From Neodiprion pinetum (lineage: Eukaryota > Arthropoda > Insecta > Hymenoptera > Diprionidae), in contig NC_060233.1 of the NCBI RefSeq assembly GCF_021155775.2, positions 20,582,956-20,646,955 on the forward strand: 64,000 nucleotides of DNA. The letters are read 5' to 3'. How positions within the stretch are numbered: position 1 is the first letter of the stretch; each line of letters opens with the position of its first letter. The notes under the pieces are model-generated. The model worked only from the letters and a program-made list of their open reading frames with translations, had not been told where the DNA came from and searched no databases. Shown here piece after piece: positions 13,147 through 24,911 of this stretch. The translations under genes and the position numbers were made by a program.

Positions 13147-13550
13147 GATCCCAATGATGGACTTTTGATGCTCAAAACCAACTATGCGCACTTCATATCG
13201 ACAGACTGCGCTTGGATCAAAGGTATACCAGCCCAACTTGCCGGCGAGAATATGGTTGACCCAAAAATAGTAATGAGGCCTCGTCCGCGAAAATTTGATA
13301 TCATTGAATCTAAGCACAATAGTCGACGTATTTTCACCCTAGTATTGAAAACAAAAGGCTCAGATAAAAGCAATCTATACGATATCTTCAAGCTATTGTC
13401 CAAACTGAAAACGGCTTTAGCCGATTCAAACCTAAAGTCTCTTGCCCTCCCGATAACCGATGACAGTTTAGACGCTCTCGATCCTCGCGTTATCCGAAAA
13501 CTTCTATCCTATATTTTCGCAGACTTAGAAATTCAAATCATCCTTTGTCG
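13147..13550 (+). other. Macro domain 2, degenerate, inside pol of element 1
   Basis: Aligns by eye with macro domain 1 over its full length: AHFISTDCAWIKGIP matches AHCISADCQMSKGIA, FTLVLKTKGSDKS matches YNLVTKSKYSDKP, and LALPITDDSLDALDP matches VSIPLIGCGLDKLEW. The glycine-rich phosphate loop GCG has become DDS, but the following LD is kept. Ligand binding is therefore probably altered or lost. It looks like an internal duplication that has diverged strongly from copy 1. Confidence 0.7.
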
Positions 13551-13666
13551 AAACACGACTGTCATCCCAGACGAATGTTTACGAAAAGAAATAATCAGAG
13601 AATGCCACGAATCGTTGATCGGCGGTCATCAAGGTGTCACTAAAATATATAACCGCTTGACAAAAG

Positions 13667-14614
13667 TATTTTTGGCCCCGTATGAAAGAACAAATCCAAG
13701 ATTCCATAAGAACTTGCGAGAGTTGCCAAAGAAAAAAATTGGTCAGAGTAAAAACCAAATTGCCAATGATGATAACGGACACGCCTGCCGATGCATTCGA
13801 CAAAGTGGCATTAGATATTGTTGGACCTCTACCCCTTACTAAATCGAACAACAAATATCTTTTGACGATACAATGCAATTTGACAAAATTCCTGGACGCC
13901 ATCCCTTTACCTGATGCCACCGCCAAAACTATAGGCGCAGCATTCGCAAAAGAATACATTACACGTTACGGTGCTCCTCGAGCAATACTCACAGACCAAG
14001 GACAGAATTTTATCAGCACAGTCATCAAACATCTTTGTAAACTTTTCAAAATTAAGCAAATACGAACCACAGCTTACCGCCCACAGTCTAACGGATCGCT
14101 AGAACGCAGTCACCTTGTTCTCACTGAGCACATCAAACACTACACGGATGCTGTTAAAGACTGGGACGATAACATCCGCTTTGCAATTTTTTGTTATAAC
14201 ACCGCGAAGCACGAAGGTACTAACTTCACCCCCCACCAACTAATTTTTGGCTCTCAAGCCAGACTCCCAACAGACGCGAACTCTGCCAGCGCGTATACTC
14301 GTTCCTACGATTCCTTCCTTCTAGACTTAATCGCTAATCTATCCAGCATACGAAAACACGCCACGTCCAACCTACAACAAGCAAAGCATCGTTCCAAGAC
14401 GTATTACGACCGTAACGTCAACAGCCAAAATTTCGAAGCAGGTCAAAAGGTCTATCTACTGAACGAAACCCGATCCAAATTCGACGACCACTATAAAGGA
14501 GTGTATACGATTAAACGTATAATTGACAATATTAACGCTGAAATTTGGATTACCCCCCGAAAAACTAAAATCGTCCATTTCAATAAATTGAAATTAGCAC
14601 ACTTAACCGACTAA
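13667..14614 (+). pseudogene. pol: Integrase of element 1 (continuation of pol after a 1-base frameshift)
   Basis: The integrase frame resumes with YFWP-type residues at 13667. The lesion sits in the A run at 13662-13665 and is best explained by one extra A. The CC half of the zinc finger is TCESCQRKK. The catalytic triad is visible: Asp in VALDIVGPLP, Asp in AILTDQGQNF, Glu in RPQSNGSLERSH. The C-terminal module ends near KGVYTIKRII, at the position of the GPY/F motif. The stop is at 14612-14614. Domain content is normal for a gypsy integrase; only the join to the upstream frame is broken. Confidence 0.85.
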
Positions 14615-14976
14615 TTGACCTGGACCGACGCTTGAACGAATACGAACTTGACCTGTCCAGTTTAGTAGACGCTATCCCCTTAGCCCAAAAAGGTATCGTC
14701 CAACCTAAAATTCTATCACCAGAACAAATTATTTCCAGCCTTAAACATATCCCTCACCCGCGTCGTACAAAACCCCAAATTCCTACGCGCCATGCCATCC
14801 ACCAACCGCACCTAGAAATAATACCATTTCCCGATGACCTGCCTACTCGCTCTTCGTCGCTGCTCCGGACCCAATCGGAAATTGAAATGACGGAACTAGG
14901 CATACCTAAGCCGCGTAAATTGCTCCCCGAGCAAAGCCTTAACGATAGCTCCGAACCACTCGAAGTTTGGCGCTAA
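14587..14976 (+). pseudogene. Envelope-like remnant of element 1
   Basis: A 130-codon open frame overlapping the end of integrase, with no ATG near its start. The segment NEYELDLSSLVDAI followed by KGIVQPKILSPEQII resembles the conserved region of insect errantivirus/baculovirus F-type fusion proteins. A Pro/Arg-rich tail follows. There is no signal peptide, cleavage site, fusion peptide or transmembrane segment, so only an internal scrap of a former envelope gene remains, flanked by deletions. The assignment rests on a short stretch and is moderate. Confidence 0.5.
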
Positions 14977-15135
14977 GCCCTCCGCTATTAGCAATTATAT
15001 TCTTTCATTGCCTTATTCTGCCCATAATAATCTGCAGCCATAATATAATCATCAGCACGTTGCATAAGTTTCGTTTATAACATACACAATATCTATCATA
15101 TATACAATATCTATCATATATACCACCACATTTAT
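14977..15135 (+). other. Non-coding 3' region of element 1
   Basis: AT-rich, with a short direct repeat (atatctatcatata). No coding signal. Confidence 0.5.
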
Positions 15136-15512
15136 AAGATGTCATTTATAAATTTTTTTTTTATTCAAATGTATACTAACCCACTTGAACGCGCACTAAC
15201 ATCTAGGCGCTATATTTTAAGACTCCTCTTTGTAATATTCTGTAAGTGATTCAGTACGATAAGATGTCATTTATAATTTTTTTTCTTTTATTCAAATGTA
15301 TACTAACCCACTTAAACGCGCACTAACATCTAGGCGCTATATTTTAAGACCCTTCTTTGTAATATTCTGTAAGTGATTCAGTACGATAAGATGTCATTTA
15401 TAAAATTTTTTTTTATTCAAATGTACACTCACCCACTTAAACGCGCACTAACATCTAGGCGCTAGATTTTAAGACCTTTCTTTGTAATATTCTGTAAGTG
15501 AGTCACTACGTT
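15136..15512 (+). repeat. Three tandem ~126-bp repeats upstream of the 3' LTR of element 1
   Basis: Units start with aagatgtcatttataa at 15136, 15261 and 15388. Each contains cgcgcactaacatctaggcg and ends with gtaatattctgtaagtga. The copies differ by a few bases and by the length of a T run. Subterminal tandem repeats are common near the polypurine tract of gypsy elements and may be regulatory. Confidence 0.9.
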
Positions 15513-15573
15513 TCATGGCCTTCCGCTTCCTTCCGAACATTCTATTTCGTACCCTCACCGAATGTTCTTCCCC

Positions 15574-15584
15574 AAGGGGGGGCG
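15574..15584 (+). promoter_or_regulatory. Polypurine tract of element 1
   Basis: AAGGGGGGGCG directly precedes the 3' LTR. It is the expected plus-strand primer site. Confidence 0.75.
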
Positions 15585-16021
15585 TGTTACGTCCTCCAGA
15601 CTTCATATTCCTTTCCCACGCTCTTAGTTACCTTACGCTCTGTAGTCTACCCTTATCGTTCGCGAGTCAGTAGGTTCTCCTGTAACTCGCGGCCGGCTCG
15701 CCTGCTACATCCAACAGAAGCAGGCAGATCCATCTCAGCACTCAAGCAAGACACCTATCCCTCTAAACCAAGACCATACCCTTTTTCCCTTGACCGACTC
15801 CGTTGCATTGACCACTAATAAACAATCATATACTATAAATCGTTTACCTTCCCTTAATACCGATCCCTTTCTATTCCATTCCCTTCCTGCATTGGGAGTA
15901 GTAGCACGCGAGTGCATAGTCGACGTGAACGGACCCTACAATAGCCAAATAACACCTTGGCTGGGCGTGGAGTAAGCTCCGATTACCGCTCATCGGAGCC
16001 TACGCAATCTACCCCGTAACA
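15585..16021 (+). repeat. 3' LTR of element 1
   Basis: 437 bp, matching 8692-9128 except about three substitutions seen by eye (for example cggccggctc for cggccagctc, and ccaacag for ccggcag). Confidence 0.93.
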
Positions 16022-16025
16022 AATG

Positions 16026-16111
16026 TAAGAAAAATTTTTTTTTCAATTTTTCATTCTTTAAAATCAAATTGGAAATTATAATATACATATGTATATATAT
16101 TTATATATATT

Positions 16112-16158
<47 letters not shown>

Positions 16159-16468
16159 GTATGTATATATATATTTATATGTATTTATATTATACATCAA
16201 TATAATAAAATATGAATCGAGGTAATTGAGGTAAATAATGTAATGAAATAATAAATGATAGTGAATGAAAAAAAATTATAAAAAAATGAAATAAAACAAA
16301 AAATAAGCGAATAATTGAAAATATTTACGATTTTTCGGACAATTATACGTAATTTTAAAAAATTGAAATATTATGGAAAAAAATTTTTTTTTCAATTTCC
16401 CTTCTCTTAAAAGTAAATTGAAAATTATAATATACATATATATCCATATATGTATATGTATACATACA

Positions 16469-16506
<38 letters not shown>

Positions 16507-17203
16507 TATATATATGTATATATATGTACATATATGTATATATATGTATATATACATATATATGTATATATAAATATATATGTATATATGTCTATATATA
16601 TTTATATTATACATTAATATAATAGAATATAAATTAAGGTAATTGAGGTAAATAATGTAATAAAATAAAAAATGATTGTGAATAGAAAAATCATGAAAAA
16701 ATTAAATGAAAAACAAAATAAGCGAATAATTAAAAATATTTGGGATTTTTCTGATAATTATACGTAATTTCAAGAAATTGAAATCTTGTGGAAAAAATTT
16801 TTTTTTTTTTAATTTCTCATTTTTTAAAATTAAATTGAAAATTATAATATACATATGGATATATATATATATATTTATATATATATATACATGTATATAT
16901 ATATATATATATACATATATATGTATATATATATTTATATTTATTTATAATATACATTAATATAATAGAATATAAATGAAGGTAATTGAGGTAAATAATG
17001 TTATGAAATAAATAATGATTGTGAATGGGAAAAATTATAAAAATATGAAATGAGATAAAAAACAAGCGAATAATCAAAAATATTTAGGATTTTTCTAATA
17101 ATTATACATAATTTTAAAAAATTGAAGTAATATGAGAAAAATTTTTTTCTTTCAATTTCCAATTTTTTGAAATAAAATTGAAAATCATAATTACATATGT
17201 ATA

Positions 17204-17235
<32 letters not shown>

Positions 17236-17833
17236 CATATATCTACATATATTTATATTATACAATAATATAATAGAATATAAATGAAGGTAATCGAGGT
17301 AGATAATGTAATAAAATGAAAAATAATTGTAAATAGAAAAATCATAAAAAAATTAAATAAAATAAAAAATGAGCGAATAATTAAAAATATCCAGGATTTT
17401 TCTAATGATTTACATATTCATGAAAAATTAATATAATGTAAAAAAAATTTTTTTTTTTCAATTACCCATTATTGAAAATTATATTGAAAATTATAATATA
17501 CATATGTATATATATATATATATATGTACATATATAAGTATATATATATATATACATATAGATGTATATATATATTTACATATATTTATATTATACATTA
17601 ATATAATAGAATATGAATAAAGGTAATTGAGGTAAATAATGTAATAGAATAAAAAATAAATGAGAATGGAAAAATCATAAAAAAATTGATTAAAATAAAA
17701 AATAAGCAAATAAATAAAAATATCCAGGATTTTTCTAATGATCATACATATTTTTGGAAAATCAATATAATGTGGGGAAAATTTTTTTTTTCATTTCCTA
17801 TTTTTGAAAATTATATTGAAAATTATAATATAC

Positions 17834-17870
<37 letters not shown>

Positions 17871-19190
17871 TATATAAGTATTTATATATATATACATATA
17901 TATGTATATATATTCACATATATTTATATTATACATTAATATAATAGAATATAAATAAAGGTAATTGAGGTAAATAATGTAATGGAATAAAAAATAAATG
18001 AGAATAGATAAATCATGAAAAAATAAATTGAAATAAAAAATAAGCAAATAAATAAAAATATCCAGGATTTTTCTATGAATTATACATAATTTTGAAAATA
18101 TGAAATATTGTCGAAAAAGATTTTTTTTATCAATTTCCCTCTTTTAAGAAGTAAACTGAAGATTATAATATGCATATATATATTCGAATATGTACATATA
18201 TACATACATATATATAATTATATATATGTATATATGTATTTATATATATTCATATCATACATGATTATAATAAAATATAAATGAAGGTAATTGAGGTAAA
18301 TAGTGTAATAAAATGAAGAATAATAGTGAACGTAAAAAATTAAAAAAAAATTAAATAAAATAAAAAATAAGCGAATAATTAAAAATATTCAGGATTTTTC
18401 TAATAATTATACATAATATTGAAAAATTGAAATAATGTAAGAAAAATTTTTTTTTTCAAATTTTCATTCTTTCAAATTGAATTAAAAATTATAATATACA
18501 TATGTATATATACGTATATACATATATATACATATAAATATACATATATATGTATATGTATATTTATATATATTTGTATTATACAATAATATAATAGAAT
18601 ATGAATGAAGGTAATTGAGGTCAATAATGTGATAAAATAAAAAATGATTGTGAATAGGAAAAATTATGAAAAAATAAAATAAAATAAAAAATAAGCGAAT
18701 GAATAAAAAAATTCGGGATTTTTCCGATAATCATACATAATTTTCAAAAATTGAAAGATTGTGGAAAAAATTTTTTTTTTCAATTCCTTTTTTTTTAAAA
18801 GTATATTGAAAATCATAATCAACATGTATACATTCATATATATATGTATATATATATGATATATATGTATGTATATATTCATATATATTTATATCATACA
18901 CTAATATAATAGAATATAAATAAAGGTAATTGAGGTAAATAATGTAATAAAATAAAGAATGATGGTAAATAGAAAAATGATAAAAAAATTGAATAAAAAA
19001 AAAAATAAGCGAATAATTAAAAATATTTGGGATTTTTCTGATAATTATACGTAATTTCAAGAAATTGAAATCTTGTGGAAAAAATTATTTTTCTTTCAAT
19101 TTCTCTTTTTTTGTAATTAAATTGAAGATTATAATATACATGTATATCCATGTATATATGTATACATACATATATATATATATATATATG

Positions 19191-19236
<46 letters not shown>

Positions 19237-20198
19237 TATATGTATATATATATTTATACATATTCATATTATACAATAATATAATAAAATATAAATGAAG
19301 GTAATTAAGGTTAATAATGTCATGAAATAAAAAATGATTGTAAATGGAAAAAATTATAGGAAAATGAACTAAAATGAAAAATAAGCGAATAATCAAAAAT
19401 ATTCAGGATTTTTCTGATAATCATACATAATTTTAAAAAATTGGAATAATGTAAGAAAAATTTTTTTTTTGATTTTTCATTTTTTGAAATTAAATTAAAA
19501 ATAATGATATACATATGTAGATATATAAATATACATACATATATATATATATATACACATATATGTATATATGTATTTATATATATTCGTATTATACAAT
19601 AATATAATAGAAAATAAATTAAGGTAATTGAGGTAAATAATGTAATAAAATAATAAATGATAGTGAATGGAAAAAATTAGGAAAAAATGAAATAAAATAA
19701 CAAATAAGCGAATAATTGAAAATATTTACGATTTTTCTAAAAATTATACGTAATTTGAAAAAATTGAAATATGGTGGAAAAAATTTTTTTTTTCAATTCC
19801 CCTTCTCTTAAAAGTAAATTGAAAATTATAATATACATATATATACATATATGTATATGTATACATACATTTATATATATATATATATATACATATATAT
19901 GTATATATATATTTATATGTATTTATATGATACATTATTATAATAAAATATAAATGGAGGTAATCAGGGTGAATAATGTAATGAAATAAAAAATGATTGT
20001 GAATAGAAAAAAATTATGAAAAAACGAAATAAAATAAAAAATAAGCTAATAATTAAAAATATTAAGGATTTTTCTAATAATTATACATAATTTTGAAAAA
20101 TTGAAATAATGTAAGAAAAATTTTATTTTTCAATTTATCATTCTTCAAAATCAAATTGGAAATTATAATATACACATGTATATATATTTATATATATT

Positions 20199-20232
<34 letters not shown>

Positions 20233-21581
20233 AATACATATATATGTATATATATATTTATATGTATTTATATTATACATTGATATAATAAAATATAAAT
20301 GGAGGTAATTGAGGTAAATAATGTAATAAAATAATAAATGATAGTGAATGGAAACAATTATAAAAAAATGAAATAAAACAAAAAATAAGCGAATAATTGA
20401 AAATATTTACGATTTTTCTGACAATTATACGTAATTTTGAAAAATTGAAATATTGTGGAAAAATTTTTTTTTTTCAATTTGCCTTTTCTTAAAAGTAAAT
20501 TGAAAATTATAATATACATATATATCCATATATGTATATGTGAACATACATTTATATATATATATATATATATATATGTACATATATGTATATATATATA
20601 TACATATATATATATATAAATATATGTGTATATATATATTTATACATATTTATATTATACAATAATATAATAAAATATGAATGAAGGTAATTGAGGTTAA
20701 TAATGTCATGATATGAAAAATGATTGTGAATAGAAAAATCATGAAAAAATTGAATAAAAAAAAAAATAAGCGAATAATTAAAAATATTTGGGATTTTTCT
20801 GATAATCATACGTAATTTCAAGAAATTGAAATCTTGTGGAAAAATTTTTTTTTTTTTCATTTATCGTTTTTCAAAATTAAATTGAAAATTATAATATACA
20901 TATGGATATGTATATATATATATTTATATATATATATATATACATGTATATATATACATATATATATACATATATATGTATATATATATTTCCATGTATT
21001 TATAATATACATTAATATAATAAAATATAAATGGAGGTGATTAAGGTAAATAATGTAATGAAATAAAAAATGATTGTGAATAGTAAAATATTATCAAAAA
21101 ACGAAATAAAATAAAAAATAATAAAATAATTGAGAATATTCGGGATTTTTCTAATGATTATACATAATGTTGAAAAATTGAAACAATGTGAGGGAAAATT
21201 TTTTTTTCTCAATTTTCCATTTTTCAAAATTAAATTGAAAATTATAATATACATATGTATATATACGTATATACATATATATACATATGAATATACATAT
21301 ATATGTATATGTATATTCATATATATTTGTATTATACACTAATATAATAGAATATGAATGAAGGTAATCGAGGTAAATAATGTAATAAAATAAAAAATGA
21401 TTGTGAATAGAAAAATCATAAAAAAATTGAATAAAAAAAAAAATTAGCGAATCAATAAAAATATTTGGGATTTTTCTGATAATTATACGTAATTTCAAGA
21501 AATTGAAATCTTGTGCGAAAAATTTTTTTTTTTCAATTTCTCATTTTCTAAAGTTAAATTGAAAATTATAATATACATATG

Positions 21582-21613
<32 letters not shown>

Positions 21614-22277
21614 CATACATGTATATATATAAATATAAACATATATATGTATATATATATTTATATGTATTTATATTATACATGAATATAATGAAATATG
21701 AATGAAGGTAATTAAGGTGAATAATGTGATGAAATAAACAATGATTGTGAATGGAAAAAATTATAGGAAAATGAAATAAAATGAAAAATAAGCGAATAAT
21801 CAAAAATATTCAGGATTTTTCTGATAATCATACATAATTTTAAAAAATTGGAATAATGTAAGAAAAATTTTTTTTATGATTTTTCATTTTTTAAAATTAA
21901 ATTAAAAATAATGATATACATATGTAGATATATAAATATATATACATATATATATATATATACATATATATGTGTATATGTATTTATATATATTCGTATT
22001 ATACATTAATATAATAGAATATAAATAAGGTAATTGAGGTAAATAATGTAATAAAATAATAAATGATAGTGAATGGAAAAAATTATAAAAAAATGAAATA
22101 AAATAAAAAATAAGCGAATAATTGAAAATATTTACGATTTTTTTGACAATTATACGTAATTTTAAAAAATTGAAATATTGTGGAAAAAATTTTTTTTTTC
22201 AATTCCCCTTCTCTTAAAAGTGAATTGAAAATTACAATATACATATATATACATATATGTATATGTATACATACATT

Positions 22278-22308
<31 letters not shown>

Positions 22309-22606
22309 GTATATACATATTTATATGTATTTATATGATGCATTAATATAATAAAATATAAATGGAGGTAATTAAGGTAAATAATGTAATGAAATAAAAA
22401 ATGATTGTGAATAGAAAAAAATTATAAAAAAACGAAATAAAATAAAAAATAAGCAAATAATTAAAAATATTTAGGATTTTTCTAATAATCATACATAATT
22501 TTGAAAAATTGAAAAAATGTGAAAAAAATTTTTTTTTTCAATTTTTCATTCTTTAAAATTGAATTGGAAATTATAATATACATATGTATATATATTTATA
22601 TATATC

Positions 22607-22641
<35 letters not shown>

Positions 22642-22958
22642 ACATATATATGTATATATATATTTATGTGTATTTATATTATACATTAATATAATAAAAT
22701 ATAAATGGAGGTAATTGAGGTAAATAATGTAAAAAAATAATCAATGATAGTGAATTAAAAAAATTATAAAAAAATGAAATAAAACAAAAAATAAGCGAAT
22801 GATTGAAAATATTTACGATTTTTCTGACAATTATACGTAATTTTGAAAAATTGAAATATTGTGGGAAAATTTTTTTTTTTCAATTTCCCTTCTCTTAAAA
22901 GTAAATTGAAAATTATAATATACATATATATCTATATATGTATATGTGAACATACATT

Positions 22959-23025
<67 letters not shown>

Positions 23026-23061
23026 GTACATATATGTATATATATATATACATATATATAT
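16026..23061 (+). repeat. AT-rich satellite array, block 2
   Basis: The same monomer family in the same orientation as block 1, resuming after the aatg duplication. The part at 18070-19230 matches 410-1240 monomer for monomer, with one extra monomer. 21010-21340 is nearly the same monomer as 2405-2735. No genes. Confidence 0.93.
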
Positions 23062-23339
23062 TGTAACGATTTAGGCGTTACGTTAATAAAATATGGATCC
23101 GCGAGCTTACTTATTATCAAATCAAAGGCGTGAACAAAAATATCGTGATAAATGCTTTTAATGCAATATACGTGTTTCTTGTTTAAAGTCTGAAACAAGA
23201 CTGTTTTTACAATAATATCGGTTGGCGCAGCAACCTTATTCTTTTTAAAGACATAAGAGGTTTATAAACGTCTTTCATCTATGCTGACTACTAGATCATT
23301 AAAGAGGGGGCAAAACGGGTGATTTCACCCTTTGTAACA
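23062..23339 (-). repeat. 3' LTR of element 2 (element orientation)
   Basis: 278 bp, plus-strand tgtaacgatttagg...ccctttgtaaca, paired with 30674-30951. The half with aataatatcggttg, the agcaacc landmark and cgggtgatttcaccc is shared with the LTRs of element 3. Confidence 0.93.
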
Positions 23340-23351
23340 CTACTCCCCCCC
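23340..23351 (-). promoter_or_regulatory. Polypurine tract of element 2
   Basis: The minus strand reads GGGGGGGAGTAG directly against the start of the 3' LTR. Confidence 0.8.
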
Positions 23352-24046
23352 GAGGAAAAGAGTCGTCCCGACTCGGGAAAGATAAAATAATTATAAAAGT
23401 ATTCTAGTAGTCAGTGCTCAAAGGTGAGTTGGAGCTGTGGCTCTAAAAATTTAAGAACTCCCTTTTTTACTATCTGGCATTTGCCCACAGTCTCAAGGTA
23501 AACCACAGAAAACCTTGAGCAGATAGTTGAGCGTTAAATAATCTCAAAAATTCATGTGCCATGTTTTATAAAGGTTAGTGTTATTAAGTGTTATGTGGCT
23601 TCATGAATTCAAAGTTATCCGCAACGGCCCAGATTGATGTCGGGAAGAAATTCAATCTTCTTCATGAAGGATCCCTTCGAAACAGGTTCGGATGAAAACA
23701 TCGAACCGGGAACCGACAATTCCAGGACCAAATAAGACGAAAACAGACTTCTCTTCATATGAAATAAGGAAATCGTGGGGTGACTTCTTTAGGAATAGTT
23801 CACCCTAGAGTTTTGGAAGGACAAATGTGAGTGATGGTATAACAATTCAAATTCACTAAGTGAATTTGGGAGAATACTTGAATAAAATAAATTGAATATG
23901 TATTCAAAAGAAAAGAAACGATCTTATCTGAATTATTTCTGCGTCCTTCTTCAAAATAAAACCACCAGTCATCCTCAGGAATCGGGGAAGATTGGAAGGA
24001 AAGGGCTGTGTCAAATAACCTGAAAAAGTGCTCACAAAAACTGACA
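23352..24046 (-). other. 3' untranslated region shared with element 3
   Basis: No coding frame. It aligns by eye with 36821 to about 37533 of element 3. Shared landmarks are gtgagttggagctgtggctc, tctggcatttgcccacag and ccctagagttttggaaggac. Similarity stops near 24046, where the cassette unique to element 2 begins. Confidence 0.8.
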
Positions 24047-24295
24047 CTTAAGGTTAATAAAATGTGAAAATCAAGCAATCGCTCATCGACCTCGAAAAAT
24101 AATCGTGGCTCATTTCACATTATTCCTTAAACCAAAGCCTATCCGACACAAAACTCGATTCCAGAGAAGAAGTTTCTAGAAAGAAACAACCGAAGAAAAC
24201 AAATTTCAAATTGATTAGCAACGCAGAAATAACAAATCATTACAAGAAAAATCTTCGTCGAAGACAGACTCAACTAGTTCCTCCTTTTCAAAAAA

Positions 24296-24758
24296 ATGTC
24301 AATCATAAAAACTCCGCCCGTTTCCGCCCTCATCAATGCGGGCGTAATTACTTCCAGTTTTCCGTGGGAGGACATAAAAAAAAAAATGTCACAAGAGGAA
24401 TTTAAGATCTATTTTGAAAATCAGTGGAAGACCCTGAAATGTGGTCGGGGTGAGACCGTAAGGGAAAAACATAAAATGGGACTAATATGCCTAAACTGCT
24501 GGATTACTCGGTAAGTTCTTATGCAAATTTTAATCAAAAAAAAAATATATAAGTTCCCCGTGTCTGATTTATTTCAGCGCGGACATAAAGAACTTCTACG
24601 AGCTCAAGGAAACCCATCTTACCTTCGCGGGAGAGGGCAAAACTTGTCGCGAATGTCGAAAGAATTTACTCGCAACAAACTCCACCGAAGACTGCAACGA
24701 CTGTGCAGAGGTCAAGTCCGCCTTAAAGATTATGGCGGAACAAATTTTTAAAATTTAA
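24296..24758 (+). CDS. Spliced cysteine-rich protein gene antisense to retrotransposon 2 (function unknown)
   Basis: Two exons on the strand opposite to the retrotransposon. Exon 1 is 24296-24510: ATG at 24296 after an A-rich context, ending ACTCG before gtaagt. Exon 2 is 24578-24758, after tttatttcag and ending TAA at 24756-24758. The joined frame encodes 131 residues; the codon split over the junction is Arg 72. The intron is 67 bp. The protein is mostly polar, with Cys at KCGRG, CLNC, CRECRK and CNDC, a pattern that could coordinate zinc. I do not recognise the family. AATAAA follows at 24840-24845. It converges with the kinase gene. The evidence for a real gene is that the frame stays open exactly across good splice sites and that a polyadenylation signal is properly placed. 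Confidence 0.7.
24511..24577 (+). other. 67-bp intron of the antisense gene
   Basis: The donor is CG/gtaagt, a full consensus. The acceptor is ctgatttatttcag/CG, with a branch-like ctgat 14 bases before the AG. The size is typical of short insect introns. On the retrotransposon's own strand this segment is not an intron, which explains why reverse transcription has not removed it. Confidence 0.7.
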
Positions 24759-24839
24759 TTTTTTTTTTTTTACATATGTAACCTCTTATTGCACCATTCG
24801 TCGTTTTTTTTTTTTTTTCTTTTTTTTTTATCTTGTTTT

Positions 24840-24845
24840 AATAAA
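24840..24845 (+). terminator. Polyadenylation signal of the antisense gene
   Basis: AATAAA about 80 bases after the stop at 24758, following long T runs (24803-24829). Confidence 0.6.
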
Positions 24846-24856
24846 GAAAATTAAAC

Positions 24857-24862
24857 TTTATT
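24857..24862 (-). terminator. Polyadenylation signal downstream of the kinase
   Basis: AATAAA on the minus strand, about 50 bases past the kinase stop (24912-24914). With the plus-strand signal at 24840-24845 it makes a compact convergent terminator. If strong, it would cut short the full-length retrotransposon RNA, so it is probably weak or a relic of the captured gene. Confidence 0.55.
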
Positions 24863-24911
24863 TTTCGTTTTTCTCTTAATTAAGAATACTTCCTCATTAT
24901 TCATATCTGAA

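Larger units (their letters stand above)
10831..13842 (+). pseudogene. pol: Pol of element 1, part 1: protease, RNase H remnant, tandem macro domains, integrase zinc-finger start
   Basis: Open in one frame from 10831 and entered by the -1 shift. The protease has the active-site motif IIDTGAD at 10987-11007 and the later ILGQPF. From about 11545 the frame runs directly into the C-terminal end of RNase H (LKWVKSVKK..., YDFDTKYKCGKSNTNADALS, to about 11690). The whole reverse transcriptase and most of RNase H are therefore missing through an in-frame deletion near 11541-11550. Next come a Lys/Pro/Ser/Asp-rich linker, macro domain 1 (about 12226-12640), a proline-rich linker, macro domain 2 (about 13147-13550), and the HH half of the integrase HHCC finger (ECHESLIGGHQG). 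A frameshift at 13662-13665 then breaks the frame, and the rest of the frame to 13842 is out of register. Integrase continues in the next frame. Confidence 0.85.
8692..16021 (+). mobile_element. LTR retrotransposon 1 (Ty3/gypsy, macro-domain type, defective)
   Basis: This 7330-bp element is bounded by two 437-bp direct LTRs (TGTTACGTCC...CCCGTAACA) and an aatg target duplication. The order is LTR, primer site, leader, gag with zinc knuckles, protease, RNase H remnant, two macro domains, integrase, envelope-like remnant, tandem repeats, polypurine tract, LTR. The whole reverse transcriptase is missing, and gag and integrase each carry a frameshift. By eye the LTRs differ at only about 3 of 437 positions, so the insertion is young although the copy cannot encode RT. 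Its GC content is clearly higher than that of the satellite. Confidence 0.93.

Noticed and set aside
12690..13317. Minus-strand frames opposite the macro-domain region
   Set aside because: Gly/Val-rich shadows of the Pro/Ser/Thr-rich sense frame.
24211..24405. 64-codon plus-strand frame overlapping the antisense gene start
   Set aside because: Different frame, no motif; the 24296 frame continues through the splice junction with cysteine motifs and is preferred.
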